DNA of 64,000 bases from Terriglobia bacterium (lineage in GTDB: Bacteria > Acidobacteriota > Terriglobia > Terriglobales > Acidobacteriaceae): contig JAIQGE010000013.1 in assembly GCA_020072815.1 (NCBI GenBank), forward strand, positions 55,262-119,261, in the 5' to 3' direction. Each line of letters opens with the position of its first letter. The first letter of the stretch is position 1. Below the pieces are notes generated by a model. The model was not told the origin of the DNA, did no database searches, and worked only from the letters and a program-made list of their open reading frames with translations. This document shows positions 37,550-47,017 of this stretch, in pieces. The position numbers were made by a program, and so were the translations under genes.

Positions 37550-40054
37550 TTACTTGGCGTTGATGGTTACCGTGAACGTGTTGTTAGGCGTGTTGGTGTC
37601 CGTGCCGTTGAATGAGGCATGACCGGTCGAGCTGAAGGCCCCTGCCCCTGGCACGCTGAAGTTTACGGTCACTATCATGGTTTGTCCTCCGGCCACCGTG
37701 GCGGCATTGCAGGTGATGGTCCCCCCGCTGCCGACCGCCGGCCCGGTGCACGACCCCGTGGACGTGGAGACAGAGTTGAACGGCAATCCCGCCGGCAATG
37801 TCGCGGTGAAAACCACGGAATTGGCGGGGGAATTCTGCGCGTTCTTGATCTGCCAGGTGATGGTGTCCGTGGTCGTTGGCCCGGATGTGGGACCGCCGTT
37901 TTGCGGCGAGCCCGTCACCTGAAGGTCGGTGGTGGTTGGCGGCGCGCTGATGGCCGTGTTGAACGTGGCGGTGTTGTTCACCGGATTGGGATCGGTGAGC
38001 GGATTGCCGGCTGCGTCATTCGCGCTGACCGTTGCCGTGTTGGTGATGGCCGACGTCACGTTCAGGACTACCGTTACCGTCGCGCTGCCGCCCACAACTA
38101 TACCGCCCAGGTTGCACTGGAATTGCGAACCCAGCAGAGCGCAGGCGCCCTGACTCGGCGTACCGGAAACAAACGTTGCACCGGCAGGCACGAAGTCGTT
38201 CACCGTGACCTGCGGAGCAAAGTTCGGTCCCAGATTGCTGGCCGTCAGCGTGTAACTGGCATTGCCGCCGGCATTGATGCTCGTCGGACCGGTCATGCTG
38301 ATGGCCATGTCGGTAGAGCCCAGAGTCCGCGTGGGAGTTACCGCGTTGGAAGGCGCGGACTCAGGGCCAGCGCCTTTGATGTTGGTGGCATGCACGGTAA
38401 AGGTGTACGTGGTGCCGTTGGTCAGACCCGTTACCACCGCCGAAGTGGTGGTGCCATTCGATGTGGTAACTGTGTTTGCTGTGGCTATGCCGTTGATGCG
38501 CGCTGTCACCGTGTAGCTGGTGATGGTCGCATTGCCATTGCTTGCCGGCGGGACCCAGGCTACGGTGGCTTGGGAGTCCGCGGCGACTGCCGTTGCGCCT
38601 GTGGGCGCGCCGGGAACGGTAATGGCCAGCGGGACTACGGAGTTGCTCGGCGCCGAGAATGCGCTGGTGCCCTGGGCGTTGGTTGCCGAAACCTCAAACT
38701 GATACGTAACTCCGTTGACCAAACCCGAGACGGTAGCGGTTGAAGTCTGAGTAGACCCCCCGTTGTTAGGAACGATCAAGTCCGCCACAGGCAGTCCGTT
38801 GGAGGCCAGGGAATTGTGTATGGTGAAGGTGGTCGCCGGGCTGCCTCCGCCGTTGAGCCAGGTCAAGAATGCCTGACCGTCTCCGCTGGAGGCTGTGACT
38901 CCGACCGGCGTTCCCGGTACGGACGGTGGTGGTGGCGTGGTGGAAACCGCGTAGTAGCGTCCGCCGCCAGCGACGCCGGCTTCCTGCCCGGGATCATCGC
39001 CTACGTAGACGACCGGGCCAGTTGGCGAAGCATCGAATGCCACGGCGATCAGGAACAGAAAATTCGAGGCCCAGTTGTTATCAATTGTGATATTGCCGGT
39101 GGGACTGGTCAGGCCGGAAAGCTTGACGATAGCATTTTGTGTTTCAGCGATATACAGGCTGTCACCGTTGACGGCGGGATAGACCTGGTCGCTGGTCAGG
39201 GTGAAGACGCCGGGAATCAGCGTTTTGATCCTGGTTGTGCCTTTGCACGGCGTGAAGTTATTCGCCGGAGAAAAACACTGGTCGGCATTGGGAATGTTAA
39301 ACAGGCCTCTGATGTCGGCGCCCCACATGTCGTGTCCCACAAACGATATTCCCAAACCTCTGCGCGCATCCGGCGTGGTTCCCATGACCTGCATATTGGA
39401 ACACGGAATGGTTGGGCTCTCCGGCGCGATGACTCGCACCAGATTACCGGAGGTCTTGAATGACACGTAAAGGTTGGCGTCCGGGCCCATCGCGACAGCC
39501 CAGGGAAAGCTGCCGCTCAAGCCGCAGCCGTTGGTATCTCCCAGGAATTCCGCCGTTGCGCTGACCAGCCCTTGGCCATTATCGCCGTCGGGAAGAAAGT
39601 GGAAGCGGGCCACATTCGCCGCGCCGCCATCGTCCACCGAATAGATGGTGTTGTTGAGCGGATCGTACACCATTCTTCCTGGCACAAACGCCACACCCGC
39701 CACAGTCGTGATGCAGGTGGCCAGGTTGACGGTCAGCGGCGCGCCGGTATCCAGATCGGGATCCAGGCGGCATAGTCCGCCGGTATCACCCGACCACAGA
39801 TGCCGGAACGGGCGTCCCGTAGCCGGATTAATGGCTGATCCGGTCAAGACCTGCGCTCCGTAAGGGAGCGTGAAGCCCGTAGCCAGGAGTGTGTTGCTGG
39901 CGGTTGGTGGTGCACTCTGCGCGGCGCCTGTCGCCGGCGCTACCAGGAGAAATACGATCAGGCACGCCAGAATTTTCCCCAGGACGCTCCAGCTTTCAGG
40001 AGAAGTCCTGCAGGTTGTCGCGTTCGTTGTCTTGCCGTTGTTCAGGTTCCTCAT
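37550..40054 (-). CDS. Large secreted FN3/DUF11 repeat protein (paralogue 1)
   Basis: 834 residues. A signal peptide (about 25-45, LACLIVFLLVAPATGAAQ) leads into a propeller-like N-domain (about 50-370; PATGRPFRHLWSGDTGGLCRLDPD, MGPDANLYVSFKTSGNLVRV, VGHDMWGADI). Two fibronectin type III repeats follow (about 378-575), then two DUF11-type repeats (DMAISMTGPTSINAGG at about 581; LQVTGSPQNGGPT at about 706). No membrane anchor or sorting tail was seen. Start 40054 is chosen for the signal peptide; the octamer GCTTCCGG and a GGGAGAAAG stretch precede it, as in its paralogues. Probably an extracellular or surface structural/adhesive protein (inference). Confidence 0.85.
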   Translation of the reverse strand: MRNLNNGKTTNATTCRTSPESWSVLGKILACLIVFLLVAPATGAAQSAPPTASNTLLATGFTLPYGAQVLTGSAINPATGRPFRHLWSGDTGGLCRLDPDLDTGAPLTVNLATCITTVAGVAFVPGRMVYDPLNNTIYSVDDGGAANVARFHFLPDGDNGQGLVSATAEFLGDTNGCGLSGSFPWAVAMGPDANLYVSFKTSGNLVRVIAPESPTIPCSNMQVMGTTPDARRGLGISFVGHDMWGADIRGLFNIPNADQCFSPANNFTPCKGTTRIKTLIPGVFTLTSDQVYPAVNGDSLYIAETQNAIVKLSGLTSPTGNITIDNNWASNFLFLIAVAFDASPTGPVVYVGDDPGQEAGVAGGGRYYAVSTTPPPPSVPGTPVGVTASSGDGQAFLTWLNGGGSPATTFTIHNSLASNGLPVADLIVPNNGGSTQTSTATVSGLVNGVTYQFEVSATNAQGTSAFSAPSNSVVPLAITVPGAPTGATAVAADSQATVAWVPPASNGNATITSYTVTARINGIATANTVTTSNGTTTSAVVTGLTNGTTYTFTVHATNIKGAGPESAPSNAVTPTRTLGSTDMAISMTGPTSINAGGNASYTLTASNLGPNFAPQVTVNDFVPAGATFVSGTPSQGACALLGSQFQCNLGGIVVGGSATVTVVLNVTSAITNTATVSANDAAGNPLTDPNPVNNTATFNTAISAPPTTTDLQVTGSPQNGGPTSGPTTTDTITWQIKNAQNSPANSVVFTATLPAGLPFNSVSTSTGSCTGPAVGSGGTITCNAATVAGGQTMIVTVNFSVPGAGAFSSTGHASFNGTDTNTPNNTFTVTINAK

Positions 40055-40791
40055 ACGCTTGCATGTTTCTTTCTCCCGGAAGCGTAGGGTTGGTTGACAA
40101 CTTGCTGAGCCTTGCTTTCCGGCTCTCCTCGGGTGCCGCGTAGCTGCGAGCTTGATCGAATGGGACGCACGCGCACGGAATAGGAAGACAGCTCGCGTTG
40201 ACGTCTGAGGAAAGCACGCATTGGATGGAAATGCCCATGAGAACAATCACGGGAACAGGCCCAAACTTAACTCGGAGTTGCTCAGGGAGCTATCAGTCGG
40301 GAGGAGAAGATGGAATCGTCGCGGCGATGAGCGGCGCGAAATTTCTCGGCAACGGCTGTGCGCGGTAGCTCAAAATTTCTTTCGAGCAACTGGAGTCTAA
40401 TCCAAGTTGCATCCGCAGCGCAAGAAACTTATTTGCGAATTTTCGTCGAATCGGTGCAAATGGAGCACACTGTACGAATTTCTGCCAAGGACAATGCTCT
40501 GAGCAAAAGAGATCAATCGCCTAGTGGGAAAATCCTAGTCGGTTGTTTTGCTGCGCGCTCGCGTGCATCGGCAAAGTCCGGCAACTTTCATGGAGAGCAA
40601 GGAAGGAGTCGCGAGGCCAAACTCATCATGGCGAACAATCTAAAGTTTGCCGCTGGAAAACTCAGAACTCTGGTAATCGAATTAGGGGTTTTAATTCTCG
40701 TTTAATGCTTGCCTAAGACTGGGGTGCCATCTTATTATGACCCTACATGCCGCACGTTTAGGGGCGGCCAATGACGGGTTTTTAACGAACT
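40055..40791. other. Divergent intergenic region with leader of paralogue 1
   Basis: About 737 bp between paralogue 1 (minus) and the small secreted protein (plus). No credible gene. On the minus strand GCTTCCGG (40076-40083) precedes the start of paralogue 1 by 21 nt, as in paralogues 3 and 4. I could not find the shared TTTAAT-N16-TCTAAT motif or the shared leader RNA on this side. Confidence 0.5.
40709..40738 (+). promoter_or_regulatory. Sigma-70-like promoter of the small secreted protein gene
   Basis: TTGCCT (40709-40714), an 18-nt spacer and TATTAT (40733-40738), about 50 bp before the ATG at 40792. Just upstream, GTTTTAAT-N16-CCTAAG resembles the motif found before three of the large paralogues. 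Confidence 0.5.
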
Positions 40792-41109
40792 ATGTGCCTG
40801 GGGAAATATTTTCGCGGCGCGGTTTTGAGCGTGATGTTCCTGCTGACGGTGGGAGCAAGCTGTTGGTCTGATTCCTACGATGCCGACCCCTGGGATGACA
40901 CGCCGCCCGTGACCGTGGATTTCAACTTCGTGAAACCCCCGCCGATCAGTACTCAAATTGTCCAGGACAAGGTTGTCCGCGGCGCGATCGGCGTGACCGG
41001 CGTGCACCCTGCGCAGGTCTCCCGCGAACTCGAAGTGGTTCCAGCTTTCGCTCTTGCTCCCAATCAAGCCCAGCCGGGCACTCCTTTGTTTTCTCCTCTG
41101 CGAACGTAA
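40792..41109 (+). CDS. Small secreted protein of unknown function
   Basis: 105 residues. A signal peptide (about 8-25, RGAVLSVMFLLTVGASCW) is followed by an acidic stretch (SDSYDADPWDD) and a Pro-rich, mostly beta-like remainder. The Cys at about 24 could be a lipoprotein site, but the lipobox is poor. No clear Shine-Dalgarno sequence, but a good promoter lies upstream. Not recognised. Confidence 0.5.
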   Translation: MCLGKYFRGAVLSVMFLLTVGASCWSDSYDADPWDDTPPVTVDFNFVKPPPISTQIVQDKVVRGAIGVTGVHPAQVSRELEVVPAFALAPNQAQPGTPLFSPLRT

Positions 41110-41460
41110 GCCCACATCCGGACCGCGCTCTTGGACCGCCGGAATTTGCTCGCGGTGAGCGACGCCATTCAATACAGGGCGCAAGCAGCCTTGAGAAATG
41201 CATCGTCCCACGATCTAATTCCATAAGGCCAGACAGCCCGCGCAAGTCCGGTAGCTGCCCGAAATTCAAAACAATTTTCTTTTTAAAGTTTCCTCGCTGC
41301 GCTCAGATCGCGAGGGGATGCCGGGAACATCGGGCGCCCGGCAAAAAATCCGGGGACCTTCGGGTCCCTGGTACTGGCCGGTTCAATCGGGCACTGGCCA
41401 GACGGAGAGGCCGGGTGTAGCCACCCGGCCTTTTCAACGCATGCGCGTTATTGTTCAGGT
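41110..41460. other. Intergenic region between convergent genes
   Basis: No gene seen. It contains a GGGGACC-TTC-GGGTCCC hairpin near 41350 and the terminator-like hairpin at 41409-41434. Confidence 0.4.
41409..41434 (+). terminator. Hairpin with T-run (plus-strand terminator)
   Basis: GGCCGGGTG (41409-41417) pairs perfectly with CACCCGGCC (41422-41430) around TAGC, followed by TTTT. It would stop plus-strand transcription coming from the small secreted protein gene before it enters the opposing foldase gene. Confidence 0.65.
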
Positions 41461-42570
41461 CTATTTGGGCGCGGCGGCCTGTTGCTTCGGTGGGATTGGT
41501 ACTTCAATCATTGGCCGGCCGGCGTTTTTGTTGACGGGGCCAAAGTAGTCGTCGTTGTACTCTGCGCGAACTTGTGCGCCGACCGCGTTGGTGAGGCGTT
41601 CCAGTTTTTCGCGAGACAGCTTCGCGCGAATCTCATCTTTCACCTGGTCCAGGGTGGGCATCTCCCGGCTTTCGAGTTTGAAGACGATAAAGACTGACGT
41701 TTGTTCGATCACTTTGCTCACCTCGCCGGGCTTCAGCGCGAAAAGCATGTCTTCTTGGTCTTTGGCATAAACGCCGCGATGTATCGGCGCCATCTTGGTT
41801 GGCGGAGGCGATTTAACCGCGAGTGCCTCCAGCGTTTCCTTCTCAATCTTCTCGAAGTCGTCGCCCTTGACGGCGCGATCATGGGCTTCATCTGCCAGCT
41901 TCTTTGCCCTGGCCGCGAAGTCAGCGTCTTTCAGGTTGGCCGTGTTGTATTTGGGTACGGACAGGTGGACAAGATGAAGCTCTTCAAAATTGGCCAAGTT
42001 ACTTTTGTAGTAGCTGCGGATTTCTTCCGGGGATATTTTCTGCGCTTCCTCTTGCAAGCGCACGCGATACATATCGCTCAGGGCTTTCATGCGCGCCAGT
42101 TTGAGGACCTCCGCAAAACGAGGGTCTTTAGCCACGCCGGCTTTTTCCGCGGCGGTGGCGCCGGCCAGCAGATCAATGTAACCCACGGCGATATCGCGGC
42201 GCTGCGGAGCAAGAACGCTCCGTCCTGTCGCCTGCACAACGTCTATCACCGCTTCCATCTGCCGCCGGGTTACCACCGTCACGCATGGATCGGATGACGC
42301 GGCAGGTTTGTCTGCCTTTTTCGCCGCAGACGTTTCACACACTCCGTGAATCGTCACGACTGCCTTGTTCAGGGGCACATTGAGCCCGGTAGAGGAAGAC
42401 TTGGGCGCCGCCGCTGGGCTGTTGTCTGATCCTCTGGCCATGGAGGCGGCTTGGGCCGCCGGTTTTGTTGCAGCCGGTGAGGATGGGTTGTTGGTTGAAG
42501 TTTGCGGAAATGCCGCGGCGACCGCGAATAGCATTAGGCTTAAGAAAACCCGAAGTGCATTACGAAGCAT
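41461..42570 (-). CDS. Periplasmic PpiC/SurA-type peptidyl-prolyl isomerase
   Basis: 369 residues. A signal peptide (about 1-22, VFLSLMLFAVAAAFP) precedes an Ala/Ser/Pro-rich low-complexity linker (about 25-70), a helical SurA-N-like region (about 100-190) and a parvulin-like domain (about 195-305; LHLVHLSVPK, FALKPGEVSKVIEQTSVFIVFKLESRE). A charged helix and a Pro/Ala tail end it. It folds exported proteins in the periplasm. Its place inside the FN3/DUF11 cluster suggests that it assists those very large beta-rich secreted proteins (inference). Confidence 0.82.
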   Translation of the reverse strand: MLRNALRVFLSLMLFAVAAAFPQTSTNNPSSPAATKPAAQAASMARGSDNSPAAAPKSSSTGLNVPLNKAVVTIHGVCETSAAKKADKPAASSDPCVTVVTRRQMEAVIDVVQATGRSVLAPQRRDIAVGYIDLLAGATAAEKAGVAKDPRFAEVLKLARMKALSDMYRVRLQEEAQKISPEEIRSYYKSNLANFEELHLVHLSVPKYNTANLKDADFAARAKKLADEAHDRAVKGDDFEKIEKETLEALAVKSPPPTKMAPIHRGVYAKDQEDMLFALKPGEVSKVIEQTSVFIVFKLESREMPTLDQVKDEIRAKLSREKLERLTNAVGAQVRAEYNDDYFGPVNKNAGRPMIEVPIPPKQQAAAPK

Positions 42571-43372
42571 GTTGACTTACCCTTCCGTCGTTGTCCGCGA
42601 GCGTTGTAGAGTCGCGGCGTGTGCGTACCATAGCGCAACTCCACTTCAATCCTCAACAGAAAGTTGTATTGGGAACTCCAATGCGCGCAAAAACGGCGTG
42701 ATCAAAATTGATCAAACATGCGTCGCCGGCGATGTAGATACCCGCCGAGCGCTTGGCGTGTGCAAAACGGCACTACCAGAATCTAAAGAAGTTATTCTCC
42801 GCAGGGAACAGACCGGCGGGCGAAGATGTTCATTCCGGAACACAACGCTGGGTTGCGTGCATGCGAAATGCTCAAAAAATTGCAACATTAAAGACTTTAA
42901 TCTGAAGTTAATCAGCCTCTAATAGCCGGCGCGCATTGTCACGCTTGTCAGAAAGCAAGTTTCCGGAACGACAAGTTGGCTTTTGCGGGCCGCTCCGATC
43001 CGGAAGTCACCAAAAAATCCTCGCTCCCACTCGAACGTCTAATTCGGGCACGCGCAAGTTGGGTAGCTGAACAGCAAGACTGGATATCGGTCTGCGCTTA
43101 CGTTCGCTACATGTGTCCGTAGAGCAACCTATTCCGTCTTCAAAACTTCAGCACCATGAAGGCTTGGCTGGTTGCCCATTCCAAAGTCCAAGAGACCGGC
43201 CTTCCCTTTAGTTGGCATAGAAGCAGTTGCGCTGCACCTATCAGGCAATTGCAGCCGGAGATCGCCGTTGCATAATGCAGCCCCATCCAAGGTCCAGGCG
43301 GATCCAGCTTCAGCCAATTCAACCATCGCTCCGAAGCTCAGGCTCGGACGGGAAAGACGGACATTGAAATCT
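42571..43372. other. Long untranslated leader of paralogue 2
   Basis: About 800 bp without a credible gene. The promoter-like motif lies at 42894-42923. Downstream, CTTGTC and GACAAG (near 42944 and 42970) bracket an AAGCAAGTTTCCGG segment, and a 17-nt near-palindrome centred on GATATC lies near 43085. The shared RNA fold of paralogues 3 and 4 is not evident here. The segment before the ATG (CGGACGGGAAAGACGGA) matches that of paralogue 3. Confidence 0.5.
42894..42923 (+). promoter_or_regulatory. Shared promoter-like motif before paralogue 2
   Basis: ACTTTAAT (42894-42901), exactly 16 nt, then TCTAAT (42918-42923). The same two boxes with the same spacing precede paralogues 3 and 4. It lies 450 bp before the start codon at 43373. 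Confidence 0.55.
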
Positions 43373-46078
43373 ATGAAATCCCCTACAAGACTTCAACAGA
43401 AACGAGCTTGCGGAACGCCGATCTCCCGCCTGGCCGCCTTTCTGTGCTTTGCGATTTTGATGGTCTGCGCCATTACAGCAAGCGCGCAGAACGTCACGCA
43501 ACTCAACGTACCGACCACCACCACGCTGTGGGCCGGGACCCAGGACTACGTGCAATTTGGTTTGTCCTCGTTGACCTTCCCCGCCGCCGGCGTAATCCTG
43601 CCGGGTACGGCGATCAGCCAGTTCACCGGCCAGCCGGAACGCCACCTGTGGTACGGTGACGCCAGCAACGGCTTCTGCCGCGTTGACCCTGAAATTGACG
43701 ATCCGAACCTCACGCAGCCCGCACCGGGCATCGGGCGTTTCAACAACATCATCACCACCTGCGTGGGCGCCATTCAAGCCGGCGCGTTTGCTCCGATGCA
43801 GGTTACGTGGGACGCCACCACCAACACGCTCTATGCCGCTGACATACCGCGTACGGCCAACGGCGTCATCCGCATGCACTACCTTCCTGCTGGCGACAAC
43901 GGGCATGGCTCCATCGATCCCCTCCACGTTGAATCGCTGATGGGAAATGACACAGCCAGAAACAGCGCTGGCGGCTGCCCGGTTGTGACGGATCCGCGAC
44001 TCGTTGCGCAAACTCCATTCACCATGTCTTCAGCGGCTCTGGGACCGGATGGCAACCTGTACATCGGATGGATGCGCAACGGCTCCATCGTCCGCATCCC
44101 CCATCCTGCAACTTTTGATCCGAATCTGGATTCTGAGTGCGCCCAAATTCAAGTGGTTGGTTTCGCTCCTGACGCCCGGTTCGGCAACGGCGCAGCGGCC
44201 GGCCATACCTTTGGTCTGGCCTGGATCGGCCACACCATGTTTGGCGCGGACAACATTGCTCCCTGGATCAAGGAGAACTTTGACCAGTGCAACACTCCGC
44301 AAAACGGCTTCGTGCTTTGCGGCCCCACACAGAATACGGGAACGGAAATCCTGGGTGCTTTTGTGCCCGGCCCGCAGGCGGGTATCGTCAGCGACTTTAC
44401 TTACAACGGTCCTAACACTACCTTCCCCGGAAACTCACTGTATGCCATGACGCTGAGCGGCGCGGCCCGCATCATCAATGCCACGGACGTAACCAACATT
44501 GCGATCACACCGCAGTTCGGTGGAACGTTCTGTTTCTTGGTCGGCGGCACGGTTGACACCAGCGATCTGGCGAACGAAACGTTTTACGCTGGGGTTGACT
44601 GCACCCAGGGCGCCATCAACGGTGCGGCGGCCATTTACAAGATCGTCCCGCAGCCTCCAGCCGGCGCGCCTCCGGGAGTTCCTTCCGGCGTAACAGCGAG
44701 CAACGCCACGCCTCCAGGAGCACTGGCTGGCACGGCGCTAGTCAGCTGGATTCCGTTGCCCAACGGTCAAGCGACGAGCGGATACGTTGTCCGCACAGTG
44801 CTGGCCGGGACGCAGACTTTGGCGATTCCTGACACCGCAATCGGTCCAGGACCGAACGGCGTAGTCCCCACCAGCGCCCAGATTACTGGATTGCCTTTGG
44901 GCACGCCCGTGCAGTTCCTGGTGGCCGCCAGCAACACCTTCGGTACCAGCCAGTTCTCCATTGCCAGCGGTTCGTTCACGGCGTTTGTCCCCACGGCTCC
45001 TGGCGCCCCGACAGGCGTAGTGGCCACCGCGGGTAACGCTTCTGCTCAGGTTGCGTGGTCAGCTCCTTCCAGCAATGGCGGACTGCCCATCACCAGCTAT
45101 ACGGTTACCGCTCAACTCAACGGCGTAACCTCAGTGGGCAACGTGACGGTTCCGGCAAGCCAGACCGGTGTGAACTTCACCGGCTTGACCAACACTTCGC
45201 AGTACAACTTTGTGGTTGTGGCTACCAACGCGGCCGGCAACAGCGCGGCTTCACTGCCTTCCAACGCAGTGACTCCGACCGTGCCGGATGTGCAGGATAT
45301 CTCCATCACCATGGCTTCGCCGTCGTCCTTGAACGCCGGATCGTTCGTCACTTTCACCATGACCATCAAGAACAACGGTCCTGGCGACGCTCCGAACGTG
45401 ACTCTGGCGGACACGCTGCCGGCGCCGTTCGTGTCGTTCACGACCACCCAGGGCGCCTGCTCGATTGCGGGCAGCAACTTTAGCTGCACGCTGGGCGGCA
45501 TGCTTGCGGGTTCCACCGCGACGGTGAAAGTGACCGTTGCCATGGGCTCCTCGGCCCTCACCAACTCGGCGACCGTCACGCTGCGCGATCTACTCGGCAA
45601 CGTGAAGACCACCGATCCGAACACGGCCAACAACACCGCCAGCTCCACCACGAGTGTCACCAGCGGCGGCGGCGGCGGCGTGACCGCTGACATTCAGATC
45701 GTCGGTTCAGCCCAGAATGGTGGACCAGCGGTTGGAGCCAGCGATCTGTTCACGTGGCAGATCAAGAACAACACCGGCAACCAGGCGGCCCCGAACGTAA
45801 GCTTTGAGGCCACACTGCCGATCTCGTTCACGGTTGTCCCCGGCAGCCTTAGCGCGAACCAGGGAGGAAGTTGCTCCGTGGCTCCGGCTACTGGGAGCTC
45901 GGGTCAGACCCTGAGCTGCCTTACCAGCAGCTTGGCGGGCGGCCAGACGATGATTGTGACCTATAACGTGACGACCTCTGTGGCGGGCACTTTCGGTACG
46001 ACCGGAAGAACAACTTCGGGCGCCAACGACAGCAACCCCAGCAACAACTCGTTCACGGTGAACATACAGCCGAAGTAA
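43373..46078 (+). CDS. Large secreted FN3/DUF11 repeat protein (paralogue 2)
   Basis: 901 residues. Signal peptide (about 15-38, LAAFLCFAILMVCAITASA then Q). Propeller-like N-domain (about 50-430) with PGTAISQFTGQPERHLWYGD, NGFCRVDPEIDDPN, LGPDGNLYIGWMRNGSIVRI and AWIGHTMFGADN. FN3 repeats near 432-540 and 542-635, then DUF11-type repeats near 641-765 and 771-900. The ends of the DUF11 units carry the DPNTANNTAS / DSNPSNNSF pattern. No anchor or sorting signal. Very similar to paralogue 3 through the N-domain and FN3 region. ATG 43373 is preferred because the signal peptide follows and GGGAAAG lies upstream; the frame is open to 43172. Confidence 0.87.
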   Translation: MKSPTRLQQKRACGTPISRLAAFLCFAILMVCAITASAQNVTQLNVPTTTTLWAGTQDYVQFGLSSLTFPAAGVILPGTAISQFTGQPERHLWYGDASNGFCRVDPEIDDPNLTQPAPGIGRFNNIITTCVGAIQAGAFAPMQVTWDATTNTLYAADIPRTANGVIRMHYLPAGDNGHGSIDPLHVESLMGNDTARNSAGGCPVVTDPRLVAQTPFTMSSAALGPDGNLYIGWMRNGSIVRIPHPATFDPNLDSECAQIQVVGFAPDARFGNGAAAGHTFGLAWIGHTMFGADNIAPWIKENFDQCNTPQNGFVLCGPTQNTGTEILGAFVPGPQAGIVSDFTYNGPNTTFPGNSLYAMTLSGAARIINATDVTNIAITPQFGGTFCFLVGGTVDTSDLANETFYAGVDCTQGAINGAAAIYKIVPQPPAGAPPGVPSGVTASNATPPGALAGTALVSWIPLPNGQATSGYVVRTVLAGTQTLAIPDTAIGPGPNGVVPTSAQITGLPLGTPVQFLVAASNTFGTSQFSIASGSFTAFVPTAPGAPTGVVATAGNASAQVAWSAPSSNGGLPITSYTVTAQLNGVTSVGNVTVPASQTGVNFTGLTNTSQYNFVVVATNAAGNSAASLPSNAVTPTVPDVQDISITMASPSSLNAGSFVTFTMTIKNNGPGDAPNVTLADTLPAPFVSFTTTQGACSIAGSNFSCTLGGMLAGSTATVKVTVAMGSSALTNSATVTLRDLLGNVKTTDPNTANNTASSTTSVTSGGGGGVTADIQIVGSAQNGGPAVGASDLFTWQIKNNTGNQAAPNVSFEATLPISFTVVPGSLSANQGGSCSVAPATGSSGQTLSCLTSSLAGGQTMIVTYNVTTSVAGTFGTTGRTTSGANDSNPSNNSFTVNIQPK

Positions 46079-46096
46079 GCAGTCGGCGTTACTGCG

Positions 46097-46123
46097 CCGG
46101 GGTGCAGCAAGACCGCACCCCGG
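46097..46123 (+). terminator. 3' hairpin of paralogue 2
   Basis: CCGGGGTGC (46097-46105) pairs with GCACCCCGG (46115-46123). There is no T-run, so it may terminate poorly or protect the mRNA end. The same two arms occur after paralogue 3. Confidence 0.55.
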
Positions 46124-46493
46124 TTAAGTTGAAGAAGTTTTGAAAAGAAATCTGGCGTTTTCTACGACGGTAGAGATGCCTGATCCGGGGCTACCGGTCA
46201 CGACGGACTCGAAACCGGCAGCCTTCCCCTACGGAGGTGAATCACGAATATGCCCTACCACAAGCTTTTCGGCGCGCGGCCGGGAGCTTGATCACAACTT
46301 AACTCGACATTTAGTACTGCTACACTTTTGAAGTTGGATAGCCGCTCGAATTTGCCTTCCCGCGGCTACTCCAACTTCAATTTTTTTGTTCGGGTGCTGC
46401 CGGCCAAAGTAACTTGTTGAAAGAGTTCCTGCGTCTTACTAGATGAGTGCATCGCAAAACTCCAAAAGATATAGTCCGCTCAAATTCTTATAA

Positions 46494-46523
46494 GTTTTAA
46501 TAAGCTTTCAATTTTCTTCTAAT
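46494..46523 (+). promoter_or_regulatory. Shared promoter-like motif before paralogue 3
   Basis: GTTTTAAT (46494-46501), 16 nt, TCTAAT (46518-46523), 495 bp before the ATG. Sequence similarity to the paralogue 4 leader begins ten bases earlier, at ATTCTTA (46484). Confidence 0.55.
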
Positions 46524-46524
46524 G

Positions 46525-46690
46525 TCCCGGAGAGAACATACGCCCATTCGACGGATCGATGCTTCCGGGTCCCGAGTCACACGCGCGGCCTGACTTCAAC
46601 GGCCAAGTCTCCTACCTGAGCATCTTCAAGAGATGCTTGTGCATTTTTTGTTCCTCACTGGATCCCGTCGTGCAACGGCTCTGCTTGGCA
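46525..46690 (+). ncRNA. Candidate structured leader RNA, copy in paralogue 3 leader
   Basis: Homologous to the segment at 50069-50225. P1: CGACGG (46549-46554) with CCGTCG (46665-46670). P2: GATGCT (46558-46563) with AGCATC (46619-46624), extended by CGGG/CCTG. P3: GGCC (46587-46590) with GGCC (46601-46604) around the ten-base loop TGACTTCAAC. After P1 comes TGCAACG...TTGGCA. An alternative hairpin AGCATCT-TCAAG-AGATGCT (46619-46637), with six Ts a few bases later, would use the 3' strand of P2, as in a riboswitch terminator. I do not recognise the class. Confidence 0.5.
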
Positions 46691-47017
46691 GATGAAATCC
46701 ACCTAAGGTAAAAGGCTTTCACTTGGCCCAAGGGCCCACGCCGTATCATCCACGGTTTGCATGGCCCTCCCCCTTCCGGTCTTTTCTCTGTTGAGACGGT
46801 TGCACTCCAACCCTTTGCGCGTGTGCACGCTCCATTCCGAGGGACTTAGCCCCTGGGGGCCACGGCTCCATTTGTTAAGTGACCCCAGGGCATCCCCAAC
46901 CCTGGTGAGCTGTTCCGGGCGGCCCGCTTGTCCCCATGAAGGCGAAGCTGCAACTGCAGTTCACGTTGATTGTCGCGGAGGCAAAGCGCTTCCGGACAGG
47001 AAAGACGGAATGTTTTG

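Larger units (their letters stand above)
46079..47017. other. 3' flank of paralogue 2 and long leader of paralogue 3
   Basis: About 940 bp without a credible gene. Contents in order: the 3' hairpin at 46097-46123, a featureless AT-richer stretch, the shared promoter-like motif at 46494-46523, the shared folded RNA to about 46690, then about 300 bp of unclear structure, and finally GCTTCCGG (46988-46995) with GGACAGGAAAGACGG before the ATG at 47018. Confidence 0.5.

Noticed and set aside
42365..42922. Plus-strand open frame reaching into the leader of paralogue 2
   Set aside because: Its first half is antisense to the PpiC-type foldase and the rest lies in a non-coding leader; no ribosome-binding site or domain.
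46140..46331. Small open frame after paralogue 2
   Set aside because: No ribosome-binding site, no homology pattern, and it lies in an AT-richer intergenic stretch.
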